Under the pieces are notes generated by a model, which was given only the letters and a program-made list of their open reading frames with translations, had not been told where the DNA came from and searched no databases. From Liolophura sinensis (lineage: Eukaryota > Mollusca > Polyplacophora > Chitonida > Chitonidae), in assembly GCF_032854445.1 (NCBI RefSeq), contig NC_088297.1:1462639-1526638 (forward strand): DNA of 64,000 nt, written 5' to 3'. Position numbers and translations under genes: made by a program. Shown in pieces: positions 1-11,562 of the stretch. Each line of letters starts with the position of its first letter. The first letter of the stretch is position 1.

Positions 1-599
1 ACTATGCAATAAACATATATAAAGGTCTACATAGTCTATACGTCCTATATTTTCTATTCAACTCATACTTGAACTCTGAGCAACCGCTGAGGTTGATAAA
101 ACACCAAACAAAGCGACTAGACTGGAACCAGAGGTACATAAGTGCATCTTATATTAAATCAGAGATGCTTTTTATCTTTTGCATTTTTGTGGATAAGGGA
201 TGAATTCATTCAGAGTACAAAGACACAGCGGGCATGCCTGGCAGCCTCGGTTAAGAGACTAGGCAAACTGCGTCTTTCCCATTCTGAAGTACATGTGCTT
301 TATGATAAACCTCAGCCATGTTTAGTTCTAAGTCAGCGCTTACATCGGATTCAGATTTGGGCAGACAATTTATCGCACTGAACTTTTAGCCTTACTGCCT
401 TACTTTACAGAGTAAAACTATGTTGTCAGAATGGAAGATACAAAAAAAGGCATGTATGGACAACTGTGAACTACCGTCAATACAACAAACGTGAGAAAAA
501 AAATCACAAACACATATGTCCACCAAAAGCATCCGATAAAAATCGCGTGTGAACGTAAGTGTCGCAAAACATGGTGACTAAATTTAAAAAGGCATGCCA
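1..599. other. No recognisable gene
   Basis: I see no domain, splice-flanked exon or repeat in this stretch. The open frames here are short (under 80 codons), have no recognisable motif and overlap on both strands. Confidence 0.5.
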
Positions 600-727
600 T
601 ACGTGGGAAGGTCTGGCAGCAGCATGCGGGTGGTTGTTTCTACCTACCATTTTGCCCGCTGCCGTCATAAGAGTGAAATATTTCTGAGTACGGCGCAAAA
701 CGCCAATGAAATAAATAAATAAATAAA
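600..727 (+). mobile_element. SINE, 3' fragment
   Basis: The sequence starts inside the SINE body at the conserved ACGTGGGAAGGTCTG box. It continues through the GTGAAATATTTCTGAGTACGG box and ends in four AAAT repeats. The tRNA-like head is missing, so this is a 5'-truncated copy. The same body is seen intact at 7372-7630 and 42493-42770. Confidence 0.85.
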
Positions 728-1380
728 CGAAGAAAGAAGAATGCACCTACGTGTGGCGTACATTATGTATTATGTGAACGGCAAAAACGTTACAAGGAAA
801 CGAATGTAAAGCAGGCTTAGTATTTACTATAATTACAGTGAAGAAAATACAATCGTAACCTTCACGGATAATTCAGAACTGAAACATAACCTAAATAAGA
901 TCGATTATCGAATGTATCCTTCCTAGAAGATACACACCTTCGGACTGAACGATAACACGACTGTCTCTCTTCGTGTAAAAGTGTAAGCGAGTATTCTCTC
1001 TGTGGCGCTTGTTCTCGGAAACAATCAATGGCTGGCAACACGACAACATCCATAGGAATCTCTGCTCTTCAAACGTATTAAACTTCACACACGGAAGAGG
1101 TCCAGGTACATGTAGTGTACTGTATTTGTAGTCTAGACCAACTACAACGATTTCCACGAAATGGAAGTATAGGAGATTTATGGAACGCCATCATTTGAAT
1201 AATCTTTTTCGGTATAAACAACATCGATATTTCATTAACTAAATTTAGCCAAGCAGTAAAAGTTTCATTCTCTTTCCTGTTTTTTTTTAAGCTATGTCAC
1301 TTATACGTGTACACATAGCCACAATTATCCTACAAGATACAGCGTAAATCTTGTTGATTTAGTATTCTTATAGTTTTGCT
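728..1380. other. No recognisable gene
   Basis: This is AT-rich intergenic sequence with no ORF, repeat or RNA gene that I can support. Confidence 0.5.
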
Positions 1381-1994
1381 ATGAACACATATATGGTGAG
1401 TCCGATTGAATACATCTCCTCTGTAGTGTCATGACTGAAACTGAATACTCAAAGAGAAACTTAATGATTTCATATGCTGACTGGTGTCCAGGCCCAAAAT
1501 GATCACTCAAAGTGAATCTGATTGAATGCATCTCCTTTTTATTCTGATCACTAAAACTGAATACCCAAAGTGAATCTGAATGATTACGTCTCCTCGGTAT
1601 TCTTATCGATAAAACGGAATACTCGAAGTAAATCTGATTAATGTTGTCCGCTCGGTAATGTCGTGTATATAATTATCATGCTGATAATGAATCTCATTTA
1701 TCTCTACTCCTCATCACAGGCATAAATGTACCTTTGTGCCAAATAATCAAAGTGAATTTGATAGATTCATACTATAAGCAAAGCCATAAATACAACTTTA
1801 TACTGAATACTCAAGACGAATTTGACTAATGCTGCCGGCTCTCCAAGGCCCTTTTAAAGCCCTGTCAAGATGAAAGGCAATGCCATTGATTTCTACTACT
1901 CAGCAATGCCATAAATACAACCTTGTTCGAAATACTCACAGTGAATTTGATTGATTGCATCTTCTTAGTTGTTATATAAATGTTATATAAATAA

Positions 1995-2076
<82 letters not shown>

Positions 2077-2290
2077 CGTGCAAGTGAACAGCCAAAATGA
2101 ATCCGACTGATTTAATCTTGCCAATTGTTAAGGATAACATGTGTATATAAATGCCATACTACATGAGTAACTGGATGCTCAAAGGGAATCTTATAGAATT
2201 AGGTTTGCGTTTATGTCACACTGAATCTGATTAATAATGTCTGCCGATTAGCGTTGATGTTACAGCTGCTCGAATCACATTGAGTATGTT
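1380..2290. repeat. Degenerate ~60-bp tandem repeats downstream of EF-hand copy A
   Basis: Recurrent blocks of the type AAAGTGAATCTGATTGAATG, alternating with short 'cataaatacaac' and 'gaatactcaa' phrases, recur every 55-70 bases with many mismatches. They lie just 3' of EF-hand copy A (minus strand). Comparable degenerate repeats lie 3' of copies B, C, D and E, so they look like an inherited part of the duplicated block. Unit boundaries are uncertain. The array is interrupted by an AT microsatellite. Confidence 0.55.
2000..2075. repeat. (AT)n microsatellite
   Basis: An uninterrupted AT dinucleotide run of about 76 bases follows a short ATAA run. Its reading frames yield only Ile-Tyr strings, which are not genes. 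Confidence 0.97.
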
Positions 2291-2299
2291 CAGTTTTGT

Positions 2300-2833
2300 C
2301 TACTCAACGGTGTACAGAAATGAGTAATCATTGTCCGGGTCGTGTTTCACGTACATTTTTAAAGCGTACTCAAATTCCTGTCGGGAGATGGAACCGTCGC
2401 TGTTTGTATCCATCTTGGCAAAAGTTGAGCGGACAAACTCCTCGTTCTTTACCCCGTGCCTCTTGTAGTGATCTCGCCACTCCGCGAGACTAATTAGGTT
2501 GTCATGGTTCTCGTCCATTATGTCAAACATGGCGCCTGCGAGAGATGGAATAGCTTCATTGTGGTACCAATCCTGCTCGCTCCTACCGTAATGGCCTTTG
2601 ATCCAGTCTTCTAGATTTAAGGACGTTTCCCCCTTGGATCGGCCCGCTTGTTCCAGATTTGCGTCCCAGATTCTTTTTAAGACTTTGGCTATTCTACAGG
2701 CATCTTCCACCTTTCCTTCCCGTAACAGATGGCATGGATACTCCATGAGTTCCGAAATGGTCAATAGGCCCGAGCCGCTTACGTTCAAGAACCTATAAAG
2801 TCCCGTCCACCTTTGTTTTTCATACGCATCCAT
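2300..2833 (-). CDS. EF-hand protein, sarcoplasmic calcium-binding-like, copy A
   Basis: This 177-residue protein is predicted to be a cytosolic calcium buffer or sensor of the sarcoplasmic calcium-binding protein (SCP)/calexcitin type. EF-hand 3 (DENHDNLISLAE, about residues 107-118) and EF-hand 4 (DTNSDGSISRQE, about 142-153) carry acidic position 1 and Glu at position 12. EF3 has Asn instead of Gly at position 6. EF-hand 1 (residues 17-28) is degenerate, with Asn at position 1, and EF2 is not recognisable. The start is the ATG two bases after a 3' splice site (TAG at about 2836-2838), matching the exon start in the paralogs. The frame stays open upstream for 21 more codons, but I read that as intron. 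The protein ends in the family tail DYSFLY. This is the most divergent member of the local array and the only one lying far from the near-identical blocks. An upstream 5' UTR exon is expected but not seen. The family call rests on length, EF-hand pattern and a Trp-rich middle segment. Confidence 0.85.
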   Translation of the reverse strand: MDAYEKQRWTGLYRFLNVSGSGLLTISELMEYPCHLLREGKVEDACRIAKVLKRIWDANLEQAGRSKGETSLNLEDWIKGHYGRSEQDWYHNEAIPSLAGAMFDIMDENHDNLISLAEWRDHYKRHGVKNEEFVRSTFAKMDTNSDGSISRQEFEYALKMYVKHDPDNDYSFLYTVE

Positions 2834-3401
2834 ATCTATCTTCGAAGAAACTAGAATAAGGCAAGAAAAAAGAACAACATGAGGAAAAAACGACAATGGC
2901 GATAATTATCAGAATGACCAATGTGAGAATGCCTTCTCTTATATTGAACTTGCCGCCTTATATGTATATACGCATGCATGTATATATGTACAATTACGTC
3001 GTACAATTTTCAGCCAAGTGACAAAAAAAATGGATATACTGTTATTACAAATAGTGTATGTATATATTTTACAGAAAACAAAATGCTGCCTTTTTGGGCT
3101 ACAGTGTATTGCTCTGTAGTCCAACAGCTCTATCCTGAGCGTAAATTTTCAGCCAATGAGGCCGCATTACATAATCACGGTACCATTATCTTCCGCATCC
3201 AAAGTGCTGCAAAGGTGCAAACACTAACATAATGTAAAGTCACAGCTAGAATGAGTGTACGTTACATGTATTTCCATGCTAAGTCATTACAGCAAAACAT
3301 ACAGCAGATGCCTATATTTCAACAGCTAGTGCAATGTTAAAATGTTGGAATTGGCCTGACCACAAGTGTTTGAACTGTTTTGTTTGATATCTCCCTATAT
3401 T

Positions 3402-3746
3402 TTAAACGGCAAGATCAACTCGGACAAGGAGTCTGCTCCCACTGATGTTTGTTAGGGCGCCTCTTGATCTCCTGGGGATAGTTTTGGTGAAATTGACCAA
3501 TCCACAGCTACGCCCCAAATAGTATCTCCAGTCAGTCAGGAAGCCCAGTAAATATATCTCAGTGAGGTTAGACATCTTGCCCGAATACCAGCACCTAGTA
3601 GTGCTGATTAGAACATATACGGAGTCATCGAGCAAAACAGAGAAATTTGCATATACGCGTATCTGCGAAACCGAGCGAAAGAGAAAAAAGTAGATGGTGT
3701 ATTTGTGTTGTGGAGGATTTTCTGAAAATTTACGGACCAATACCAC
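3402..3746 (-). CDS. Unrecognised open frame, doubtful gene
   Basis: An open frame of 114 codons has ordinary composition and no low-complexity sequence. I see no known domain, no signal peptide that I trust and no paralog in the window. Its second half (from an internal Met about residue 58) contains a tryptophan/tyrosine-rich stretch and several Arg residues and could be a decayed exon or transposon piece. Nothing in the flanks (splice sites, promoter) supports expression convincingly. Confidence 0.2.
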   Translation of the reverse strand: MVLVRKFSENPPQHKYTIYFFLFRSVSQIRVYANFSVLLDDSVYVLISTTRCWYSGKMSNLTEIYLLGFLTDWRYYLGRSCGLVNFTKTIPRRSRGALTNISGSRLLVRVDLAV

Positions 3747-3749
3747 TAT

Positions 3750-5180
3750 TTATTTATTAGTACTTGACACCGTGTTCAAGTATATTTCGACGGCGATTGT
3801 GATTTTGTCCTTTTAATACAGAGATGTTAAAATCCCAACACTTTTGTCTCCACAATGACAGTCGATCTTCAGTAAGACAGAACTAAACAATTCAGACAGT
3901 TCGACCCCAAACTAGGTCATGTAACAAAATCTCAGCACGTCTTCAGTTACATACTGGTCTTGTATAAATTTAAGCTGTTAATTCGTGTGACCTCACGTCT
4001 ACAGGGCACACTTGATACGTAGAGTCTGACAAGCTCAGTCATGCTAAATGCGTTTGAACTGAAACTCAAATTACCCCACTATGGAAGTAGGGTCAACTCT
4101 GAGTCGATATCGCAGCTGGTGTGTAGACATTTTGTAAAAGGCAGATTATAGTACTTTTTAAACATATATAACATAAAAAATATCATGGATTTGTGGAAGA
4201 CAACATTTAATAGTTATTAACTTATTTCATTAGTCTTTTACGCCTCAATTCGGAAAATTTCTGCTATACGACAGCTGTCAGCATTACGAAGGAAGCAAAC
4301 AAAGCAGGGTCCTGGTGAAACCGTCTGTTGGTTATTGTAAGGCTTTTCACCGTTCAACTGGAGAGATAGCCAGTATAACTTGGACTCACAGCGATCACAT
4401 TGGCGCGTTAAAGTCTTAATGATGCATTCTAAGACGGTAGTTTAGGATTGTCTGCATAAATGTAAACTATTTGTATTTCCATGCATAGCAACATGTTTTT
4501 TTTTCTGTATAATATAGGGCAGAGAGTATTCAATTCAGTGAGATAAAATATCTAGAAGAATCAGACTTCGAAACAGACACTGGCTTGGAATTAAACAAAG
4601 TTGAGGCTGGCCATAAAAGCACATGTGGGATGGAAAGAGAGGCAATTTGCCCTGTCACTCAAGCAGGACGGCCGACATGCCCGCTGTGCCTGGTTCTGCA
4701 CAAATCAAAGATTTATTAAGATCTAAATGGGCATTTCAATATCCTCCAAAGGACTATTTCATCGGACGTAATAATCTTTGCAGGACAGCGGCGTTTCTTC
4801 ATCGCGTATATCGTCTGGTTTTACACAACCTTCCGGTCGCCATGGAGCAATAAAATTGTGTACTCTCTTTACAATTGCTTCTTATTATTTACCTGAAAAC
4901 CGACGATTGTTAGGCATAAAAGGTCAATTTTTCCAGAACAAAAAAATTACTGAAAATTAAAAAAAAGTGTTATTAAATATCCAAAAGTAGCTTTTTCTAA
5001 CGTTTCCGATCAACTAACGATATATAGTATACATAAATACCATCGTAGAAAAAAGAATGTGCCTATGTGGTTAATATGGAAACAGTAAGCGGTTCAGCAG
5101 CGAAACTCGAGTTTTCCTTGTCGATAAAATAGACTGAACACTTTGAACAGTCCAAGATTGTGCATCCTTCCGTTTTAGGT
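3750..5180. other. No recognisable gene
   Basis: This AT-rich stretch has only short unsupported open frames (for example 4623-4853). I found no SINE, LTR or tandem repeat. Confidence 0.5.
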
Positions 5181-5184
5181 GTAA

Positions 5185-6215
5185 TAAAATTCATAAATTT
5201 CTAATGAGAATTCCCAGGTTTTTAATTAAAAAAATCACAGAAGTGTAATGAAAATTCACAAGTTTCTAATAAAAAATCCACAGGTCTAGTGAATGTGAAT
5301 TCACATCAGACCTTTGAATTCTTATCAGGCCTGTTAATTCTAATTAGAAACCTATAAATTATCTCTGGAAACCGTGAGTTCCCACGAGACGTGAATTTTT
5401 ATTACAAACCTGAGAATTCCCATTAGAAACCTGTAAATTCTCACTAGACACCTGTTCATTCTTACTACATCTGTGAATTTTCTGTATTTCTGTGAATTCT
5501 CAATAAATCTGTAGATTTTCATTAGACCTGTGAATTCTCATTGGAAACCAGTGAAATCTCAACAGAAGCTTGTGATTTCTTATTGGAAGCCTGAGATTTC
5601 TCATTAGAATGACGAATTCTCATTAGAGCTGCGAATTCTCTTTGTACTTGCGAATTGTCATTAGACCTGTAAATTCTTAACAGAAACCTGTGAATTCACG
5701 TTAAAAGCCTGCGAATTGGCTTGACCAACTAGCGATTTCTCATTCGAAACCGTGAATTTTCATTACACCTGAGAATTTAGAATCACACATTATAAATTGT
5801 AATTAGACACATGCGAATTCTTAGTAGAAACCTCTGAATTTTTATTAGAAAACTACACACTTTCACTGGAAGCCTATAAACTCTCATAAAACCTGTGAAT
5901 TCCGATTGAACGTGTGAATTCTCATCAGAAACCTGTAGATTCTTATTAGACCTGTAAATATTCGCATTAGAAACGTCTAAATTAGCATTAAAAACATATG
6001 AATTATCATTAGAAAACTAGGAATTTTCCATTGGACCTGTGAATTCTCATTAAAAAAAATACTAAAAAAAATGTCGTCATAGATTAGAGTAAATTCTCAA
6101 TAAACCTGTAAATTCTCATTTGAAACATGTGAACTTTGAGTACAACGTGAGCATTCTCATTACACTTGAGCATTCTCATGGGAAACCTATGAACTCTCAT
6201 CACAGAGATCTGATT
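5185..6215. repeat. Degenerate ~20-bp minisatellite with an orientation switch
   Basis: About one kilobase is built from variants of the phrase 'cctgtgaattctcattagaaa', roughly 20-25 bases each and heavily mutated. Before about 5293 the phrase appears as its reverse complement (as in TTTCTAATGAGAATTC). After 5306 it appears in the forward sense. The switch is centred on the palindrome ATGTGAATTCACAT at 5293-5306. No coding potential is visible. Confidence 0.85.
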
Positions 6216-6249
6216 GCCCACTGGCACAACACTGAAGTGAACTGAGACG

Positions 6250-6490
6250 GACACCTACCTCGCGACGCCTTTTCAGAGTGGTGCTCCGCTCTGCGGTCCT
6301 TGTGCTCACTTCCAAGCTCTGTCTCGCTCTCTCCTTCGGCTGCTTTTGTTGCTTATATGCCGTACTCCAGGGGAGTGGGAGGGTGGGACGGGGGGTGGTG
6401 CTATCGGCTGCTGCCTGTTTTTGTCAGTTCAGTTTCCCTTCTTGTGATGCAGATACAGAAGTAGGAAGGTTCATGCCAAGTAGTTTGCAC
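6250..6490. other. GC-richer island, no assigned function
   Basis: This short segment is visibly richer in G and C than its surroundings, with a G-run (GTGGGAGGGTGGGACGGGGG) and an open frame of 71 codons that is Cys/Leu-rich. It directly follows the minisatellite. I do not recognise a gene; it could be a promoter-like island or a piece of an unknown mobile element. Confidence 0.3.
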
Positions 6491-6762
6491 TAGTACTTCA
6501 ATGACGTTCATATCTGTTCGTAGTTGATGAAATTAAGTTCTTAATCTAGACATTGCTTATCTATGAATAATATATATTCATAGAATATATTTATCAACAT
6601 TTATATACCTATCTAGAAGCAATTTTGGTGATTCAAATTCGGCTGATGATGATTATGGCAATCATGCCGTTTTGGCTTAAACACTTTAGAGACCATTTTG
6701 ATGTACACAACAAGCATTTAGCTGCACTTCATCGACTTGATAACTGCTAAGCATATCAAGAG

Positions 6763-6888
6763 CACCCGTTACCTGTTGCGCAGAGTGCTAGAGCACCACG
6801 ATATACCGGGAGCCTCTGGGAGTTCAAATCCAGCGCATGCTGTCTTCATCAACAGCCATGGGAAGGTTTGCAGCAACACGGGGATGGC
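6763..6888 (+). mobile_element. SINE, divergent 5' part
   Basis: The segment contains the B-box-like GAGTTCAAATCCAGC followed by the CATGCTG and CATGGGAAGGTTTGCAGCAAC boxes of the local SINE. The 3' tail is absent and identity is clearly lower than in other copies, so this is an old, 3'-truncated remnant. Confidence 0.65.
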
Positions 6889-7371
6889 ATTGAGTTTCCA
6901 CTAGAATGTTCCTTCAATAAAATGTCTGATAAATTTCAGAAAAAAAGGTTCAATTTCTGCAAGGGGATGTTCTTACAATTGAACATTTTTTTTCAGTGGT
7001 TTTCCACTGTATTTACTATACATGTAGACGTGGTTGACGTATTGACCCAAAGCTACTCCTTGGCTAACTTACTACGGATACATACCAGGGCAATAGCCGT
7101 GTGAAACTCTAATTCAGAACATGCATAGCTGACCGTAGAGCCGACAACCGTACCGAATAGCTCGGAGACCAAAATATTTTCTCTACACAGCTTTGACGCT
7201 TTTGTTTGTTAAATTAAGTTGTGCTTTAAAAGTCTAGTTTGATGACACTCCACATAATCAAAATCTGATACGTTTACCGTGAAAATGTCATTGGTGGACC
7301 ATTTTATACCTGCTTTGGTTTTACTCTCTATGCTGTACGTCTTTAGTTATATTCAATAAGCAAAAGAAAAA

Positions 7372-7630
7372 GGGGCCTCTGTGGCTCAGTTGGTTAGCGC
7401 GCTACCGCAGCGTAATCAACCAGGAGTCTCACCAATGCGGTCGCTGTGAGTTCAAGTCCAGCTCATGCTGGCTTCCTCTCCGGCCGTACGTGGGAAGGTC
7501 TACCAGCAACCTGCGCATGGTAGTGGGTTTCCCCCGGCTCTGCCTGGTTTCCACCCACCATAATGCTGACCGCCGTCGTATAAGTGAAATATCCTCGAGT
7601 GCGGCCAAAAACACCAATCAAATAAATAAC
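7372..7630 (+). mobile_element. SINE, full length
   Basis: This complete copy has a tRNA-like head with A box TGGCTCAGTTGG and B box GAGTTCAAGTCC. A central body (CTCATGCTGGCTTCCTCTCC, then GTACGTGGGAAGG) and the 3' part ATAAGTGAAATAT follow, ending in AAATAAATAA. Non-autonomous, it would be transcribed by RNA polymerase III and copied by a LINE. The flanks CAAAAGAAAA and CAAAGGAAAC may be a worn target-site duplication. Confidence 0.93.
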
Positions 7631-7639
7631 CAAAGGAAA

Positions 7640-8045
7640 CAAAATAAGTGATAGCATATCACCTTGACGTAGTCCACCATAACATTAAACAATCACTTTT
7701 ACAATCAAGGTGTTTTACATATTACTTTACAATAGAATAAAACGCTTTAATAGCTTTCAACATTTATCATATATTCCAAGTCTAAACATTTTAAACCACA
7801 GAGCCTTTCTATTTCCCAATCAAATGCCTCTTGGAAGTGAACAAAGACTATGTATAACTTTTTACCTCAAGTAAGAGGAAGAATGTAACCTCATCTGGCG
7901 GTCTTCATCTTGTATCCTAAATGAGTGTGTGACATTTTCTTATTCTAACTTTCTCAGTACTCATTTTTAGGACACGTGTGCAATTTTGCAAAGTGCTAGT
8001 CAAGTTAATTCCCCGATAATTTTCAGGGTCCTCACAATCTGTTGG
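7640..8045. other. No recognisable gene
   Basis: This is AT-rich spacer between a SINE and an LTR fragment, with no supported feature. Confidence 0.5.
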
Positions 8046-8048
8046 TAT

Positions 8049-8205
8049 TGTTATGTGCACGACTGTCGTCAGCTTCTAAATTTAGCTTGCCACTGTTTAC
8101 ATATGCTGAGTTCAGGGCCTGCTGTCTGCCTCTGCCTTAGAATGTTCCAGAATACGCTCCGTTCGGGGCCTGTTTGTTTACAACAAGTGTTATATGACCT
8201 CCTCA
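8049..8205 (+). mobile_element. LTR fragment, same family as the solo LTR at 19486-20254
   Basis: Starting at TGTTATGTGCACGACTGTCG, about 155 bases match the reverse complement of the right end of the solo LTR (20254 downwards), with scattered mismatches. Beyond about 8205 the similarity is lost. It is therefore a truncated LTR end in the opposite orientation on the window strand. No internal retrotransposon sequence is attached. Confidence 0.75.
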
Positions 8206-8591
8206 CAGTGATAGAAATACCCAACACGCATATTTATATCTCGTGCAATCTCAACTCAAGTGTCAAGGGTTATGCATTAAACTTTAGGACACATTTATTC
8301 TTTCCTTAGCCAAGTAAGTATTTTTTCCTCATTTTCCAGTATCCCGAATTAAAAAGAGAGCCACATTACTGTAACGCGAGACAGATTACCCTGTGTATAT
8401 TATAGCTATAGGCCTACACGAGACATTTGAATACCTACTTGTATATTCGAAAAATTGAATATTGAATTGGCCCACTGAAATTTGCCTATATTATTACAAT
8501 TAAACAACCAGCGTTGTAATCCGCTGGCTGCTGGTCGAGGTTGTGATTCAGTTAAAGTAAAGCACCATATATATTCTCTCTTTAGGAACAG

Positions 8592-8650
<59 letters not shown>
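8592..8650. repeat. (AT)n microsatellite
   Basis: This is an uninterrupted AT run of about 58 bases. It is preceded by a 21-base phrase containing CTCTCTTTAGGAACAGATT that recurs at 8778-8798. Confidence 0.97.
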
Positions 8651-8652
<2 letters not shown>

Positions 8653-8760
8653 CAAATAAAAATGTAGACAGATCTAGTTAGGCTGTAACATATGTGTATT
8701 CTTCACAGATCATATTCAGTTGGATTTTCTTGTTATGTGAAAAGTTGTTTTAATGTGTCG

Positions 8761-9355
8761 CTAATAAAGCAACTGATTCTCTCTTTAGGAACAGATTTTA
8801 ACCACATTCCCGTGTCCTGTATGGTTGGCCCTGATTTCCAAATTATCAGTCTTGCAAATCAGAACCTGGGTTAAATATAAATAATGACTGTGCCTCAAAT
8901 GGATGGAAAGATATATATACCTTGAAATAATTTGGCGCCATGGTGGTAGATAAACGTTCTCCTCATTTGCTGGAGGTAATACGGCGTTCAGCCCGACGCT
9001 GCTCTCCATTCAAATACGTTACAAAATGTCACTTTTGGCTTCATGTTTTGTGACTCAGAATTAGAATGGTTATCGGTTGTAGGAGGTTTGGTGTTAGTAA
9101 TTTCTGACTGGGCGGGATGTCAGGCCTGCAGGTGTCTTCGACATAATGTCTCATGCCGGCATCAGTATATTTACGCCGGCATTCTGACTGGCCTGTACCT
9201 GGATGTGCTGTCGTAATATGTCCGAAATATTGTGTTCAAAGCGAACGTCAATGGTAACATTGAGCAATCAGTTAGATCGCAATATATTACCAACATGTAG
9301 TTACTTGAACACACATATCAGCGCCATTCATCACGTCTATATAACATAATCATCA
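8761..9355. repeat. Segmental duplicate of 56971-57585 (empty-site copy)
   Basis: From CTAATAAAGCAACTGATTCT onwards, about 550 bases align with 56971 onwards with few substitutions and small indels. In this copy the sequence continues leftwards without interruption, whereas at 56970 the other copy is joined to the end of an LTR. This copy therefore preserves one side of a pre-insertion site. No gene is recognised in either copy. Confidence 0.85.
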
Positions 9356-9395
9356 TAGTTGGTAACATGTATCAAACTATTCTTAGTACATAACC

Positions 9396-9925
9396 ATTTA
9401 AAACTGTGACTCGTGAGGACAAAACGAACATATTTCTCGCCACTGTCAGTGCACGAAATCATCTGCACTCTTTTGTTCATATCAGCGTGTTACCTGAACC
9501 AAAATGCTTTAGCTTGTCTTATGCTGCTTTAAACCACCCTCAACAAAGTGAAGCGAATGCCATTTTAGACCATCCTGGAGGAAACATACCGACCGTTTTA
9601 TTTCAACTGAACGTGCTTTTCTTGTTCTTTTACACACTGGAAATCTGTAAGTGGAAAGTATCCATTGAAAGGCGTTCCTGCTCGTAGCCCCTACACACAT
9701 TGTTTATCATAAACATTTCTCAAGACTGATGTGGTTTCCTGCTGGCCAAGGAAGCCAACATTACCGCACTTAAATCATACGGTGAAACCATACCTCCCCA
9801 AAGTGGGGCGGCGAAATTTGTGGCCGTGTGGCCACACCAGTTGTTCAATTTCCTAATAAAGCGGTTTCCTCTCAGACTGACACCATTCTGTACTTTGATA
9901 GGAAACACAAACTCACTGACTCATA
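9396..9925. repeat. Diverged direct duplicate, left member
   Basis: Phrases such as AAAACTGTGACT, 'gtgaagcgaat', 'ggaaagtat.cattaaaa' and 'cattaccgcacttaaa' occur in the same order here and at 10050-10600, about 650 bases later. Identity is moderate with indels, so this is an old tandem duplication. No coding function is recognised. Confidence 0.65.
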
Positions 9926-10049
9926 TCCTCATTGTAATTAAACACGTTATAAAAATATGGAGGCCCTCTTTATCCGCGACGATCGAAGGGAGGTAATTCA
10001 CTCAGTTTGTATACCTTATGTTTCATGTGTGTTTACATTCACGCTGAAC

Positions 10050-10600
10050 TATGTAAAACTGTGACTTGTCGGAACGAGACGACCATATATCTGGCCATTA
10101 TCTACGTACAAAGTCTCCTGCACTCATTTCTACAAGTCCGCGTTTTACCTGAACGATATTACGTAACACACTGTTAGGTAGCTTAAAATGACTCTCAGAA
10201 AAGTGAAGCGAATATCATTTGCGATGTGCTTGGGGAAAGATTGATACTATTTTGTTATTAATCAACCGGTTGTTTTTTTCTGTATCCTCAAAATACCGTC
10301 AATGGAAAGTATGCATTAAAACGCTTTCGTGTTCGTAACACGTACACGCATAGGTATGGGTGTCAACTTACACGCATCAAAGTAAAAACTAGCAGCACAT
10401 TTCCTTTCTGGCATTCAGTGTTAAACACAGGTAAATGTTTCGTGGGACTGGTAAAGGAAATGACGTTTGCATGGTCCGTCAGATATCTCATATCGACATT
10501 ACCGCACTTAAAACTTGTGGTTAAAGCATGCGTCACCAAATTGACGCGGTGAAATCTATGAACCAAGCGCTTTTAACATCTTTGTATGATTGTCACCATC
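10050..10600. repeat. Diverged direct duplicate, right member
   Basis: This is the partner of 9396-9925, with the same ordered phrases. The common tail includes CATTACCGCACTTAAA, followed by a GCGGTGAAAT or GCGGCGAAAT phrase. The function is unknown. Confidence 0.65.
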
Positions 10601-10619
10601 ACACTGTCATATTTGAATA

Positions 10620-11140
10620 AACACCTCGTCCACAGCGGCTCAGGGCAGATTTATCAAATTTGAATATTCAAACTGAGAGAGTACAAAACTACACAATGCA
10701 CAATAACATGTAGGCATTTGCCATAAACAGTAGCACTTAAATTAAAACAACATTGTAGGCTTTTTGAGCTAAAGCGGCTTTCAGCTACGCGGTTTGTTAT
10801 GCAGGTACCGGGATAGGCTGACTTCGCAATCGACAACACTCGTGTGCAGTGAAAGGATCCAGGGGATCTAGGTTCCTCGACCACGGAGGTCCCTCATCCG
10901 CTTTAAAGGAGCATGCTGTACAAACTGTGCACATATTCTACTATTCTGGCAAAATAAAAGTCACAGTTTTTTTTAAATTTAATTTCTAAGAAAGCAGCAG
11001 ACACCAGGTTTGACACCGCACAGTCACATTCTACTAACACTGTAACAACAGGTCGTGGTCCCTTGTTCTAATCCCTTACATCGGAGGGCCAATCTACACA
11101 GCAACAAGTCCCATCTTGAAAATCTCTGGTATCACGCTCA
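10620..11140. other. No recognisable gene
   Basis: Spacer between an old duplication and the large B/F duplicon; no supported feature. Confidence 0.45.
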
Positions 11141-11562
11141 GCAAGGTTTGATCACAGGTCTCAACTAGCCAAGCGATATAGCCACTAGGCCACTAAAGCG
11201 GTCCGGATATTTGTATACAACTCCCACTGTACACATTCAAAAGGACGCAAATTATTACCGTATTCCATGGCTGATTTATTCCAAAACACAAAAAGCTAAT
11301 GTGCAAAAAGTAATCGCTATATTTTTCAATGACCCTTTCCATTATGTTAACTGAATATTCAGTGTAAATCATATTGATCTGTCCTACTGATTGGTGCTTT
11401 TACTGCAGCTGTATACTACAAGTAAATCTGTCAACTAATTGGTCAACCACAACTGCAAGCGAATACTCAAAGACAACCCCACTAATTTCGTCTACTTTAA
11501 TGTGAGTGCAACGCAATATTCAAATGAGGCGGACTAGATTGGTCTAGTAATTGATACCACTA

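Noticed and set aside
7380-7465. Possible tRNA gene (A and B boxes)
   Set aside because: The boxes belong to the SINE head; no complete cloverleaf or anticodon arm can be drawn, and the same sequence recurs with SINE bodies.
9406-9687. 93-codon plus frame
   Set aside because: In the diverged tandem partner (10050 onwards) the frame is not kept, so no coding constraint is evident.
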